Both the position numbers and the translations under genes were made by a program. The notes beneath the pieces were generated by a model, which made no database searches, had not been told where the DNA came from, and was given only the letters and a program-made list of their open reading frames with translations. Source: Stenotrophomonas sp. 24(2023) (GTDB taxonomy: Bacteria > Pseudomonadota > Gammaproteobacteria > Xanthomonadales > Xanthomonadaceae). Taken from it: a stretch of DNA of 64,000 nucleotides. Position 1 is the first letter of the stretch, and each line of letters begins with the position of its first letter. This document shows positions 16,193 through 24,429 of the stretch, in pieces. Where the stretch lies: NCBI RefSeq assembly GCF_030913365.1, contig NZ_CP133160.1, positions 1,550,001-1,614,000 of the forward strand, in the 5' to 3' direction.

Positions 16193-18289
16193 ATGCCCCC
16201 GATTGGACGCCGTACTGCATTGAAGTTCATCGTCGGCGGCGTCGCCGGCACCCTGGCCTGGAGTGCCGCCCCTTGGGCCCGCGCCACGCCTGTACGCAGC
16301 GACAGCCGGACCGCCGGCGACAGCCTGCTGGGTATCACCTTCGACAGCCGCATGCATACGCGCCTGGCGCGCAACGGCAAGCCGGTCACCGCATGGCGGG
16401 CCAGCGAAGTGCTGCAGCTGGCATCCGGGGACATCACCGATTTCGCCCTGCTGGACCAGCAGCACCATGTGCTGGACGACCCCCGCCATGGGCCCGGCCG
16501 GCAGGCGGTGTTCACCGGCCGCAATGCCGCCGCGCAGGTGGAAAAGCAGGTGGCGGTGAGCAGTTTCGAGCGCCTGCCCGGCCTGGCGCTGGTGCAGGTG
16601 CGCTACCGCAACCTGGGCACCGCGCCGCTGGCGGTGACCGGCTGGCGCAACAGCGACCATGAAATGCGTGGGCCTGCAGGCAGCTTCTGGAGTTTTTCCG
16701 GCACCACCCACACCGACCGCCGCGACTGGGCCCAGCCGGTGACGCCCGGGTTCGAGCAGCGCAACAGCCTGGGCATGGATTCGTCCGATTACGGCGGTGG
16801 CACGCCGGTGGCCAACATCTGGCGCCGCGACCTGGGGCTGGCCGTCGGCCATGTCGAACCCGTGCCGCGCCCGCTGTGCATGCCGGTACGGCAGACCGCC
16901 GCCGGCGCCAGCCTGGCCATTGCATCGACGCAGGCCACGACGCTGGCACCGGGCGCCACCCTGACCGGCGAGCGCACGTTCATCGCCCTGCACACCGGCG
17001 ATTTCTATGCGCCGCTGCAGCAGTACCAGGCCTTCATGAAGGCCGAAGGCATCCAGGGCCCGGTGCCCCCTGCTTCGGCCTTCGCCCCGGTGTGGTGCGC
17101 CTGGGGGTACGAGCGCGATTTCACCCTGGAGCAGATCTACGGCACCTTGCCCAAGGCCCGCGAACTGGGCTTTGAATGGGCCGTGCTGGATGACGGCTGG
17201 CAGACCAACGAAGGCGACTGGGACATCGACCTGCGCAAGTTCCCGCGCGGTGACCAGGACATGCGTGCCTTCACCGCACGCGTGCGCGAGCAGGGCATGC
17301 GGCCGCGCCTGTGGCTGGCGCCGCTGGCTGCCGACCCCGGCAGCAATGTGCTGCACAAGCACGTGGACATGCTGCTGCTGGACAAGGAAGGCGCGTTCCA
17401 GACAGTCACCTGGTGGAACGCGCTGACCCAGTGCCCGGCCTACCCGCCCACCATCGATTTCTACGTGGCGCTGGTGAAGAAGGCCATCGGCGATTGGGGG
17501 TTTGAAGGCATCAAGCTCGATGGCCAGCACCTCAATGCGGTGGCCCCCTGCTACAACCCGGCCCATCACCATGCGCGGCCGGAAGCATCGGTGGAAGGCC
17601 TGGCCGGCTTCTGGGCCGCCATCTACAAGGCCGCCCATGACGCCAACCCCGATGCCGTGGTGGAGCTGTGCCCGTGCGGCACGGCCTTCGCCTTCCACAA
17701 CCTGCCGGCAACGGACCAGTACCCATCGGCCGATCCGCTGTCCTCCTGGCAGGTGCGCAGCAAGGGCAAGGCGATCAAGGCGCTCATGGGCGACCGCAGC
17801 AGCTATGCCGGCGACCATGTGGAACTGTCCGACGGGCACGATGATTTCGCCTCCAGCGTCGGTATCGGCGCGGTGATTTCCAGCAAGTTCACCTGGCCAC
17901 GGGACACCGAGCACCCCAGCATGCCGATGCCCCCCGGCGGCTATGTACTCACTGCCGAGCGCGAAGCGCTGTGGCGGCGCTGGGTGGGCCTGTACAAGAC
18001 CCACATGCTGCCCAAGGGCGAGTACCTGGGAACGCTGTACGACATCGGTTTCGACACACCCGAAACGCATGTCATCGCCAAGGACAAGGCGCTGTACTAC
18101 ACCTTCTATGCCCAACGCTGGGACGGCACGCTGGAACTGCGCGGGCTGCCGCCCGGCCGCTGGCAGCTGCACGATCTGTTCAATGACCGGCCGCTGGGCA
18201 GCGTGGAGGGCGGTGCGGTCGCCCGGCTGCCCGCACGGTTTTCGCGCTTCCTGTTCGTGCAGGCCTCGCCGGCCGGTACGGCCGCATGA
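16193..18289 (+). CDS. Tat-exported GH36/GH-D-like alpha-galactosidase or alpha-N-acetylgalactosaminidase
   Basis: A 698-aa enzyme with a twin-arginine signal (IGRRTALKFIVGGVAGTLAW). A beta-sandwich occupies the N-terminal part and a (beta/alpha)8 barrel the middle. The barrel has the clan GH-D landmarks: FEWAVLDDGWQTNEGDWDID, the nucleophile strand GFEGIKLDGQH (Asp), and SDGHDDFASS, where an acid/base Asp is expected. It should cleave alpha-linked galactose or N-acetylgalactosamine in the periplasm. It overlaps the following transporter gene by four bases (ATGA). Start codons at 16154 and 16163 are alternatives; 16193 places the Tat motif correctly. Substrate choice rests on the AgaS/AgaK-like neighbours. 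Confidence 0.85.
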   Translation: MPPIGRRTALKFIVGGVAGTLAWSAAPWARATPVRSDSRTAGDSLLGITFDSRMHTRLARNGKPVTAWRASEVLQLASGDITDFALLDQQHHVLDDPRHGPGRQAVFTGRNAAAQVEKQVAVSSFERLPGLALVQVRYRNLGTAPLAVTGWRNSDHEMRGPAGSFWSFSGTTHTDRRDWAQPVTPGFEQRNSLGMDSSDYGGGTPVANIWRRDLGLAVGHVEPVPRPLCMPVRQTAAGASLAIASTQATTLAPGATLTGERTFIALHTGDFYAPLQQYQAFMKAEGIQGPVPPASAFAPVWCAWGYERDFTLEQIYGTLPKARELGFEWAVLDDGWQTNEGDWDIDLRKFPRGDQDMRAFTARVREQGMRPRLWLAPLAADPGSNVLHKHVDMLLLDKEGAFQTVTWWNALTQCPAYPPTIDFYVALVKKAIGDWGFEGIKLDGQHLNAVAPCYNPAHHHARPEASVEGLAGFWAAIYKAAHDANPDAVVELCPCGTAFAFHNLPATDQYPSADPLSSWQVRSKGKAIKALMGDRSSYAGDHVELSDGHDDFASSVGIGAVISSKFTWPRDTEHPSMPMPPGGYVLTAEREALWRRWVGLYKTHMLPKGEYLGTLYDIGFDTPETHVIAKDKALYYTFYAQRWDGTLELRGLPPGRWQLHDLFNDRPLGSVEGGAVARLPARFSRFLFVQASPAGTAA

Positions 18290-19203
18290 GTGCCGGGGTG
18301 ATGCCGGCGGCACGGCGACGCCCGTGGCTGGCCTATGCACTGGCCACCGTCGCGCTGTGGGGTGCCTGGGGGGCATTGTCCCCGCTGTCGGCCGCTGCCG
18401 GGTTTCCCGATACGCTGGTCTACTGCGTCTGGGCGCTGGCGATGCTGCCGCCGGCCCTGTACGTACTGTGGCGCGGGGGCTGGGTGCTTGACCGTTCCGC
18501 ACCGGCGGTGGGCTACGGCCTGCTGATCGGCCTGCTGGGCGCCGGTGGGCAGATGCTGCTGTTCCACACGCTCACCATCGGGCCGGCCTACTTCGTGTTT
18601 CCGGTCATTTCGCTGTCGCCGGTGGTCACCATTGCCCTGTCCTACCTGCTGCTGCGCGAACGCACCGGCCTGTACGGCACGCTGGGCATCGTGCTGGCAC
18701 TGGTGGCCCTGCCGCTGCTGGACCTGTCCTTCGGCCGCGGGGGCCAGGGCCTGGGCTGGTTCCTGCAGTCGCTGCTGATCATGCTGGCCTGGGGGCTGCA
18801 GGCGTATTTCATGAAGCGCGCCAATGACACGGTGCGTGCGGAGAGCATCTTTGCCTACATGGCCCTGGGGGCGCTGCTGCTGGCACCGGTCGCGCTGGCG
18901 ATGACCGACTGGCAGGCACCGATCAACACCGGCCTGACCGGCCCGTGGATGGCTGCCGCCATCCAGCTGCTCAATGCGATCGGCGCGCTGGCGCTGGTGT
19001 TCGCCTTCCGCTACGGCAAGGCCATGGTGGTGGCCCCGCTCAGCAACGCCGGCGCGCCGCTGGTGACGGCCATGCTGTCGCTGGTGTTCGCCGGGCTGCT
19101 GCCGGGCCCGCTGAAATCACTGGGGCTGGTGCTGGCGCTGATCGCCTCGCTGCTGCTGGTGCTCGAACCCGAGCGTGACCCACCACCGCCGCGGCCGCAC
19201 TGA
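18286..19203 (+). CDS. EamA/DMT-family transporter
   Basis: A 305-aa integral membrane protein with about ten hydrophobic segments in two repeated halves, typical of the drug/metabolite transporter family. Examples are YALATVALWGAWGALSPLSA, TIALSYLLLRERTGLYGTLG (the conserved end-of-repeat LRER motif), and LVTAMLSLVFAGLLPGPLKS. It is translationally coupled to the glycosidase by an ATGA overlap. Sugar operons of this kind usually carry an MFS or PTS permease, so a DMT protein here probably replaces it as inner-membrane importer of the released sugar. Transport specificity is inferred from context only. Confidence 0.85.
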   Translation: MSAGVMPAARRRPWLAYALATVALWGAWGALSPLSAAAGFPDTLVYCVWALAMLPPALYVLWRGGWVLDRSAPAVGYGLLIGLLGAGGQMLLFHTLTIGPAYFVFPVISLSPVVTIALSYLLLRERTGLYGTLGIVLALVALPLLDLSFGRGGQGLGWFLQSLLIMLAWGLQAYFMKRANDTVRAESIFAYMALGALLLAPVALAMTDWQAPINTGLTGPWMAAAIQLLNAIGALALVFAFRYGKAMVVAPLSNAGAPLVTAMLSLVFAGLLPGPLKSLGLVLALIASLLLVLEPERDPPPPRPH

Positions 19204-19261
19204 CGCCGCGCCGCGGCCCCTGCCCTCCCCTTTCCCTGTGATGCCCAGGACGATACCTTCC

Positions 19262-20437
19262 ATGCCCGCCTCACCCCTGCTTTCCGAACACCCGCTGGAC
19301 ATCCCCGCTTCCCGCCTTGAGGCGGACGGCGCGTTGTGGACCGCGCGCGAGATCGCGCAGCAACCGGCCCTGCTTGAACACACCCACGCGCTGGTACAGG
19401 GCATGCACGCCGCACTGCATGCCTTCCTGGCGCCCCTGCTGGACAATCCACGCGCACGCATCATCCTGACCGGCGCCGGCACATCGGCCTACATCGGCCA
19501 GTGCCTGGCCCCGTGGCTGGACCGCCGCATCGCCGCACGCGTGGATGCGGTTCCCACCACCGATATCGTCTGCGCGCCGCACCTGTACCTGTCCGCCGAC
19601 CAGCCGCTGCTGCTGGTGTCGTTCGGGCGCTCGGGCAACAGCCCGGAAAGCATCGCCGCGGTGGCGCTGGCCGAATCGCTGGCAGGCGATGTGCGCCACC
19701 TGGTGGTGACCTGCAACGCCGACGGCGCGCTGGCCCATGCCGAGGTACGCCACAGGATGACGGTGCTGCTGCCCGAGGCCACGCATGACCACGGCTTTGC
19801 GATGACCTCCAGCTTCAGCTGCATGATGTACGCCACGGCCGCCGCGCTGCTGCCGGCCGGTGCGCTGGATGCGCAGATCGTGCCGATCGTGCGCGCCACG
19901 GCCGATGTGCTGGTGCAGGCGCTGCCGATGGCACACGCACTGGCCGATGCAGGCTACCAGCGCGTGGCCTACCTCGGCAGCGGCCTGCTGCAGGGGCTGG
20001 CGCGCGAAGCCACCCTGAAGCTGGGCGAGTTGACCAACGGTGCACTGGCCACCTGCTTCGATTCACCGCTGGGCTTCCGCCATGGCCCCAAGACCTTCAT
20101 CACGCCGGAAACCGTCGTGATCGTGTTCGTCTCCAACGATCCGCATACGCGCCGTTACGATCTGGACCTGATCGACGAACTGCGCCGGGACGGACGTGCT
20201 GCCCGCGTCGTGGAGATCACCGCGCACCCGCGGGCTGCGGCAAGCGCCGATACGGTGGCGGTGCAGGGCATTCCCGCCGGCGATGACCTGCCGCTGCTGT
20301 GGCCGTATGTGGCCGTGGCCCAGCTGTATGCCGTGTTCGCTTCGCTGGCGCACGGTGTCCGCCCGGATACCCCCAACCCGTCCGGGCTGGTCAACCGCGT
20401 GGTGAAGGGCGTGCAGCTGTACGCGCTGGACGCATGA
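19262..20437 (+). CDS. AgaS-like SIS-domain sugar isomerase/deaminase
   Basis: A 391-aa protein with two SIS domains. The first has ARIILTGAGTSAYIGQCLAP and LVSFGRSGNSPESIAAVALA, the second VAYLGSGLLQGLAREATLKL and SPLGFRHGPKTFI. This matches AgaS, which deaminates and isomerises galactosamine-6-phosphate to tagatose-6-phosphate, and the isomerase half of GlmS; there is no glutaminase domain. The start at 19262 is preceded by AGGA eleven bases upstream; an in-frame ATG at 19241 is possible. It overlaps the next kinase gene by four bases. Together the operon suggests GalNAc or galactosamine catabolism. Confidence 0.88.
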   Translation: MPASPLLSEHPLDIPASRLEADGALWTAREIAQQPALLEHTHALVQGMHAALHAFLAPLLDNPRARIILTGAGTSAYIGQCLAPWLDRRIAARVDAVPTTDIVCAPHLYLSADQPLLLVSFGRSGNSPESIAAVALAESLAGDVRHLVVTCNADGALAHAEVRHRMTVLLPEATHDHGFAMTSSFSCMMYATAAALLPAGALDAQIVPIVRATADVLVQALPMAHALADAGYQRVAYLGSGLLQGLAREATLKLGELTNGALATCFDSPLGFRHGPKTFITPETVVIVFVSNDPHTRRYDLDLIDELRRDGRAARVVEITAHPRAAASADTVAVQGIPAGDDLPLLWPYVAVAQLYAVFASLAHGVRPDTPNPSGLVNRVVKGVQLYALDA

Positions 20438-21390
20438 CCATGCCGGTCTACCTGGGCGTGGACGGAGGCGGCACCAAGACCCGCTTCGCGCTCATCGATG
20501 GCGATGGCCACCTGCGGGGTGAAGCCCAGCGCGGCACCACCTACCACCCGCAGATCGGGATGGACGGTGTACGCCAGGTGCTGGCCGAGGGGGTCGATGC
20601 TGTGCTGTCCACGGCGGGCCTGCAGCGTGGGGATATCGGCATGGCGTTCTTCGGGCTGCCGGCCTATGGCGAGGACAGCCACAGCATGGCGGCCCTGTCG
20701 GCACTGCCCGGCCAGGTACTGGGCCACGACCGCTACGCCTGCGACAACGACATGGTGTGCGGCTGGGCAGGATCACTGGGCTGCGCCGATGGCATCAACA
20801 TCATCGCCGGCACCGGTTCGATGGGCTATGGGCGGCGCGGTTCGGCCGCCGCACGCGCCGGTGGCTGGGGCGAAATCTTCTCCGACGAAGGTTCTGCCTA
20901 CTGGATCGCGGTGCAGGGCTTGAATGCGTTTTCCCGCATGAGCGACGGCCGCCTGCCGCGTGGCCCGCTGCATGCCATTTTCCATGCACATTTCCAGCTC
21001 GGCACACATGAGCTGGACCTGTGCGCCCATGTCTATGGGCCGGGCAAGGGCACCCGTGGCGACCTGGCACGGCTGTCGCCGCTGGTGGCGCGTGCGGCGG
21101 TGGCCGGTGATGCGGTGGCCGCCGCCATTTTCGTGCGTGCCGCCCAGGAACTGGCGGACATCGCCTGCACGCTGCGCGATGCCCTGGGCTTCCTGCCGGG
21201 CGAACCGGTACCGGTATCGTGTTCCGGCGGCGCCTTCAACGCGGGCGCATTGCTGATGGCCCCCTTCCGCAGCGCGCTGGCAACGGCGGCACCGGATATC
21301 CAGCTGCGCGAGCCCCTGCATGCACCGCACCTGGGTGCGGCGATGCTGGCGCACCTGATGGCGACCGGCGCGGCACCGCCCACGGCCTGA
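20434..21390 (+). CDS. BadF/BadG-type sugar kinase (N-acetylhexosamine kinase-like)
   Basis: A 318-aa ASKHA-fold kinase. Phosphate-1 motif LGVDGGGTKTRFALID is at the N-terminus, GINIIAGTGSMGYG forms the phosphate-2/connect region, and the sugar-binding GGWGEIFSDEGSAYWI segment follows. The closest functional relatives are bacterial GlcNAc kinases and AgaK GalNAc kinases. It is the last gene of the glycosidase operon and is followed by a 12-bp terminator hairpin. The ATG at 20434 overlaps the AgaS stop; 20440 is also possible. No N-acetyl sugar deacetylase is encoded here, so NagA/AgaA would have to come from elsewhere. Confidence 0.88.
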   Translation: MTMPVYLGVDGGGTKTRFALIDGDGHLRGEAQRGTTYHPQIGMDGVRQVLAEGVDAVLSTAGLQRGDIGMAFFGLPAYGEDSHSMAALSALPGQVLGHDRYACDNDMVCGWAGSLGCADGINIIAGTGSMGYGRRGSAAARAGGWGEIFSDEGSAYWIAVQGLNAFSRMSDGRLPRGPLHAIFHAHFQLGTHELDLCAHVYGPGKGTRGDLARLSPLVARAAVAGDAVAAAIFVRAAQELADIACTLRDALGFLPGEPVPVSCSGGAFNAGALLMAPFRSALATAAPDIQLREPLHAPHLGAAMLAHLMATGAAPPTA

Positions 21391-21396
21391 TGCAAG

Positions 21397-21425
21397 CACG
21401 TCCGGCGCCGGTAGCGCCGGACGTG
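21397..21425. terminator. Bidirectional terminator hairpin (GTAG-containing)
   Basis: CACGTCCGGCGC (21397-21408) pairs perfectly with GCGCCGGACGTG (21414-21425) around a CGGTA loop, between the convergent kinase and azoR genes. The GTAG at the stem edge resembles SMAG palindromes. Confidence 0.65.
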
Positions 21426-21435
21426 CCGCATGGCC

Positions 21436-22044
21436 TCAGGCGGCCAGCGCCTCCACATCGGCGATGGCCGCCGCCACCGCCGCCGCACGGGCGTCCGGGC
21501 CGTAGGCCACGCCTTCGGCGCGCACGATGGTCACATCGGTGATGCCCAGGAAACCGAGGAAGCCACGCAGGTAGGTTTCCTGATGGTCCAGCGAAGCCGC
21601 CGGCTGGCCTTCGCCGTACAGGCCGCCGCGCGAGGAGGCGATGATCACCCGCTTGCCACCGGCCAGCCCTTCCACGCCGGCCTCGCCGTAGCGGAAGGTA
21701 CGGCCCGGCACCGCCAGGCGGTCCAGCCACGCGCGCAGCTGCGAAGGCAGCGCGAAGTTGTACATCGGCGCGCCCAGCACCACGGTGTCGGCCGCCAGGA
21801 ATTCCTCAAGCAGCTGTGCATTGGCCTGCACGGCCTGGCGGGTGGGCTCGTCGGTGGCCGCCACGCCCTGGAAGGCGAGGAATTCGGCAGCCGACAGATG
21901 GCCGATCGGCGCAGCGGCCAGATCGCGGTAGATCACCGGCTGGCCGGGCGTGGCCTGGGCCAGGCGCTGGGCGATGGCCGCGGTGAGCTGGCGGCTGACC
22001 GACTGGTCGGTGAGGATGCTGGAATCAACGTGCAGAATCGTCAT
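21436..22044 (-). CDS. azoR: FMN-dependent NADH-azoreductase
   Basis: A 202-aa flavodoxin-fold protein matching AzoR in length and motifs. These are the N-terminal FMN phosphate-binding loop (MTILHVDSSILTDQSVSRQL), APMYNFALPSQLRAWLDRL with FRYGEAG, and ASSRGGLYGEG. AzoR dimers reduce quinones and azo compounds with NADH and protect against thiol stress. It is divergent from an HxlR regulator across a 94-base AT-rich promoter region, the classic arrangement for redox-responsive control. The ATG at 22044 gives the standard start. Confidence 0.93.
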   Translation of the reverse strand: MTILHVDSSILTDQSVSRQLTAAIAQRLAQATPGQPVIYRDLAAAPIGHLSAAEFLAFQGVAATDEPTRQAVQANAQLLEEFLAADTVVLGAPMYNFALPSQLRAWLDRLAVPGRTFRYGEAGVEGLAGGKRVIIASSRGGLYGEGQPAASLDHQETYLRGFLGFLGITDVTIVRAEGVAYGPDARAAAVAAAIADVEALAA

Positions 22045-22138
22045 GGCGGTGTCCTTGGTATAAAGTTGTAACCGGGACTAAAAATGTAATCACCGCCCAA
22101 AACGCCTGCAATACGGCACATTTAGGGAACTTGGTAAC
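22045..22138. promoter_or_regulatory. Divergent azoR / HxlR promoter region
   Basis: This short AT-rich gap repeats TTGTAAC/GTAAC words (about 22065, 22086 and 22132), which could be binding sites for the HxlR regulator. The exact operator boundaries are not clear. Confidence 0.4.
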
Positions 22139-22537
22139 ATGAATGTGACCAGCAAGACGCACGACATCGCCACGACGGACTGCCAGCGGGTCAGCCAGGT
22201 GCTGGCACGCGTGGGCGAGAAATGGAGTGTTCTGATCATCATGCTGCTGGCCTCGGGGCCGCACCGCTTCACCGCGATCAAGCGCGCGGTGAACGGCATC
22301 TCCCAGCGCATGCTGACGCTGTGCCTGCGCGGGCTGGAACGCGATGGGCTGATCAAGCGCACCGTGCATGCGGTGATGCCGCCGCACGTGGAGTATTCGC
22401 TGACGCCACTGGGGCAGTCGCTGACCGAACCGGTGATGGCGCTGGGCGGCTGGGCGCTGGCCCATGTGGCCGACATCGATGCCGCGCGCGAGGCCTTCGA
22501 CAATGCCGAAGCTGCGCCAGCGCCGGGCACGCGCTGA
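22139..22537 (+). CDS. HxlR-family transcriptional regulator
   Basis: A 132-aa winged-helix regulator. The HxlR core is clear: [52 protein letters not shown] and [12 protein letters not shown]. The cysteine at C17 lies just before the DNA-binding domain, where QorR/HypR-like redox sensors carry theirs. It is divergent from azoR and probably controls it in response to quinones or electrophiles; that is inference from arrangement and the cysteine. It ends 15 bases from the convergent HAD phosphatase. Confidence 0.9.
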   Translation: MNVTSKTHDIATTDCQRVSQVLARVGEKWSVLIIMLLASGPHRFTAIKRAVNGISQRMLTLCLRGLERDGLIKRTVHAVMPPHVEYSLTPLGQSLTEPVMALGGWALAHVADIDAAREAFDNAEAAPAPGTR

Positions 22538-22552
22538 CGCGGCCGGGCAGGT

Positions 22553-23389
22553 TCAGCCGCGCAGCACGAACCGTTCGATCGCCACCGCCACGCCGTCCTC
22601 GCTGTTGCTGGCGGTGGTGAAGCGCGCGGCCTGCTTGGCGGCGTCGATGGCATTGCCCATCGCCACGCCGGTGCCGGCGAACTGCAGCATGGTCAGGTCG
22701 TTTTCCTGATCGCCGATGGCCATGACGTTGGCCCGGTCGATGCCCAGGTGCGCGGCCAGCTTCTGCAGGCTGGCGCCCTTGCCGGCGCGCGGATCGAAGA
22801 CTTCCAGGAAGAACGGCGCGCTCTTGAGCACGGCAAAGCGCGCGGTCAGTTCATGCGGCAGGCGGGTGATGGCAGCATCGAGCACCTCGGGGTGGTCGAT
22901 CAGCATCAGCTTGACGAAGGACATCGACGGGTCCATGTCGGCCACTGCGCGGTAGGACAGCGGCACGTGGGACAGGTGCGCATCGGCCACCGTGAAGGGG
23001 CTGATGTCCTGGTTGGGCGTGTACATGCGCGTGCCGTCCAGTGCCTGGAAATGCACGCCCAGTTCGCGCGCGATGCGTTCGCAGTACAGGAAATCATCGA
23101 AGGTGAGCGGGAACTCGACCACCACCCGGCCGCTGCCGACGCTCTGCACGATGCCGCCGTTGCAGGCGATGCAGTAGTCCTCGTCACCGGCGATCTCCAG
23201 CTCGCGCAGGAACGGCGCCAGCCCGGACACCGGGCGGCCACTGGCCAGCACCACCTGCACGCCCTGCTGGCGCGCGCGGGTAATGGCCTGCTTCACCCGC
23301 GGCGTGATCCGGTGCGCGGGGTCCAGCAGCGTGCCATCCATGTCGATGGCTACCAGCTGGATGTCGGTGGGCGTGCGTTCGGTGTCCAT
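22553..23389 (-). CDS. Cof-type HAD-IIB phosphatase (YidA-like)
   Basis: A 278-aa HAD phosphatase with motif I VAIDMDGTLLDP (nucleophile Asp), motif II VVLASGRP, motif III lysine in GKGASLQKLAAHLGI, and motif IV MAIGDQENDLTMLQFAGTGVAMGNA. The IIB cap lies between motifs II and III. These enzymes dephosphorylate sugar phosphates and related metabolites with loose specificity. It stands alone, with a strong hairpin (23488-23517) separating it from the SDR operon upstream on the same strand. The YidA assignment is at family level only. Confidence 0.9.
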   Translation of the reverse strand: MDTERTPTDIQLVAIDMDGTLLDPAHRITPRVKQAITRARQQGVQVVLASGRPVSGLAPFLRELEIAGDEDYCIACNGGIVQSVGSGRVVVEFPLTFDDFLYCERIARELGVHFQALDGTRMYTPNQDISPFTVADAHLSHVPLSYRAVADMDPSMSFVKLMLIDHPEVLDAAITRLPHELTARFAVLKSAPFFLEVFDPRAGKGASLQKLAAHLGIDRANVMAIGDQENDLTMLQFAGTGVAMGNAIDAAKQAARFTTASNSEDGVAVAIERFVLRG

Positions 23390-23487
23390 GCGGTACTGCC
23401 TGCTGCGGGTATGTCGTTGTATCGCCCAGTTTAATGCAGCGGCAGAGCTGGCCGAGCCCCCGTAAGGAACCGGCTGCAGGCATGGCT

Positions 23488-23517
23488 GCCGGGCCGGGCG
23501 TTGCCGCCCGGCCCGGC
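23488..23517 (-). terminator. Terminator hairpin after the SDR-MFS-SDR operon
   Basis: A perfect 13-bp GC-rich stem (GCCGGGCCGGGCG at 23488-23500 with its complement at 23505-23517) and a 4-nt loop lie eleven bases after the SDR stop codon on the minus strand. Confidence 0.6.
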
Positions 23518-23528
23518 TCCCTGATGGC

Positions 23529-24374
23529 TTACTCGCCTGGCGGGAAATCGGCGCTCAGGCTGAGGTCGGCCCAGCGGATCATCTCGGCCTGGCGCTGGGC
23601 CAGCACTTCGCCCACCTGCTTGAAGCCGATCGAGCCGAGCAGCAGCCGGCGCGGCGGCTGCGCCGACGCCACCACCGCCAGCATCGCATCAGCCGCACGC
23701 GCCGGATCACCCGGCTGGCGCCCGTTGCGCTGTTCCAGCGAACGGGTCATGGCCCCGGCGGTGGCGTGGTAGTCATCGATGCGCACAGCCGCATGTTCCA
23801 TCGACCGGCCTGCCCAGTCGGTACGGAACGGGCCCGGCTCGATGGCGGTCACGTGGATGCCCAGCGGCGCCACTTCCTGCGCCAGTGCATCGCTCAGGCC
23901 TTCCAGCGCATGCTTGCTGGCGTTGTACAGGCCCAGGCTGGGGAAGGTGATCAGGCCACCGATGGAGGTGATGTTGAGGATGTGGCCGCTGCGCTGCGCA
24001 CGCATCACCGGCAGCACCGCCTGGGTGACGGCCAGCGCACCGAAGAAGTTCACGTCGAACTGGCGACGCGCCTGTGCCATCGAGGTTTCCTCGACAGCGC
24101 CTTCCATGCCATAGCCGGCATTGTTGACCAGCACATCGATGCGGCCATGGGCAGCCACCACACCGTCGATGATCGGTGCGATCGCCGCTTCATCGGTGAC
24201 ATCCAGCAGCACGCCCTGGGCGCGCCCGGCATGCAGGGCTTCAAAGGCGATGCGCTGCGCCTCGTTGCGCAGGGTACCCACCACCCGGTCACCGGCGGCC
24301 AGGGCCTTGATCGCCAGTTCACGGCCAAAGCCGCTGCTGACACCGGTGATGAACCAGACTTTGTTGTGTGACAT
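23529..24374 (-). CDS. Short-chain dehydrogenase/reductase
   Basis: A 281-aa classical SDR. It has the cofactor loop FITGVSSGFGRELA, the NNAG motif in DVLVNNAGYG, the active-site serine in NITSIGGLITF, and the YxxxK pair in YNASKHA. The C-terminus (DLSLSADFPPGE) closely resembles that of the second SDR of the operon (DLALSTDFPA), so the two are paralogs. It is the last gene of a three-gene operon with an MFS transporter and the other SDR. The substrate is unknown. Confidence 0.9.
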   Translation of the reverse strand: MSHNKVWFITGVSSGFGRELAIKALAAGDRVVGTLRNEAQRIAFEALHAGRAQGVLLDVTDEAAIAPIIDGVVAAHGRIDVLVNNAGYGMEGAVEETSMAQARRQFDVNFFGALAVTQAVLPVMRAQRSGHILNITSIGGLITFPSLGLYNASKHALEGLSDALAQEVAPLGIHVTAIEPGPFRTDWAGRSMEHAAVRIDDYHATAGAMTRSLEQRNGRQPGDPARAADAMLAVVASAQPPRRLLLGSIGFKQVGEVLAQRQAEMIRWADLSLSADFPPGE

Positions 24375-24429
24375 GCCATCAACCTCGTTGGGGAGAAGAA
24401 GCGGGCCGCACGCGGCGGCCCGGAGAAAA

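Noticed and set aside
15977..18502. An 841-codon minus-strand frame opposite the GH36-like glycosidase
   Set aside because: The plus strand has complete catalytic motifs and a Tat signal; the minus translation is low-complexity.
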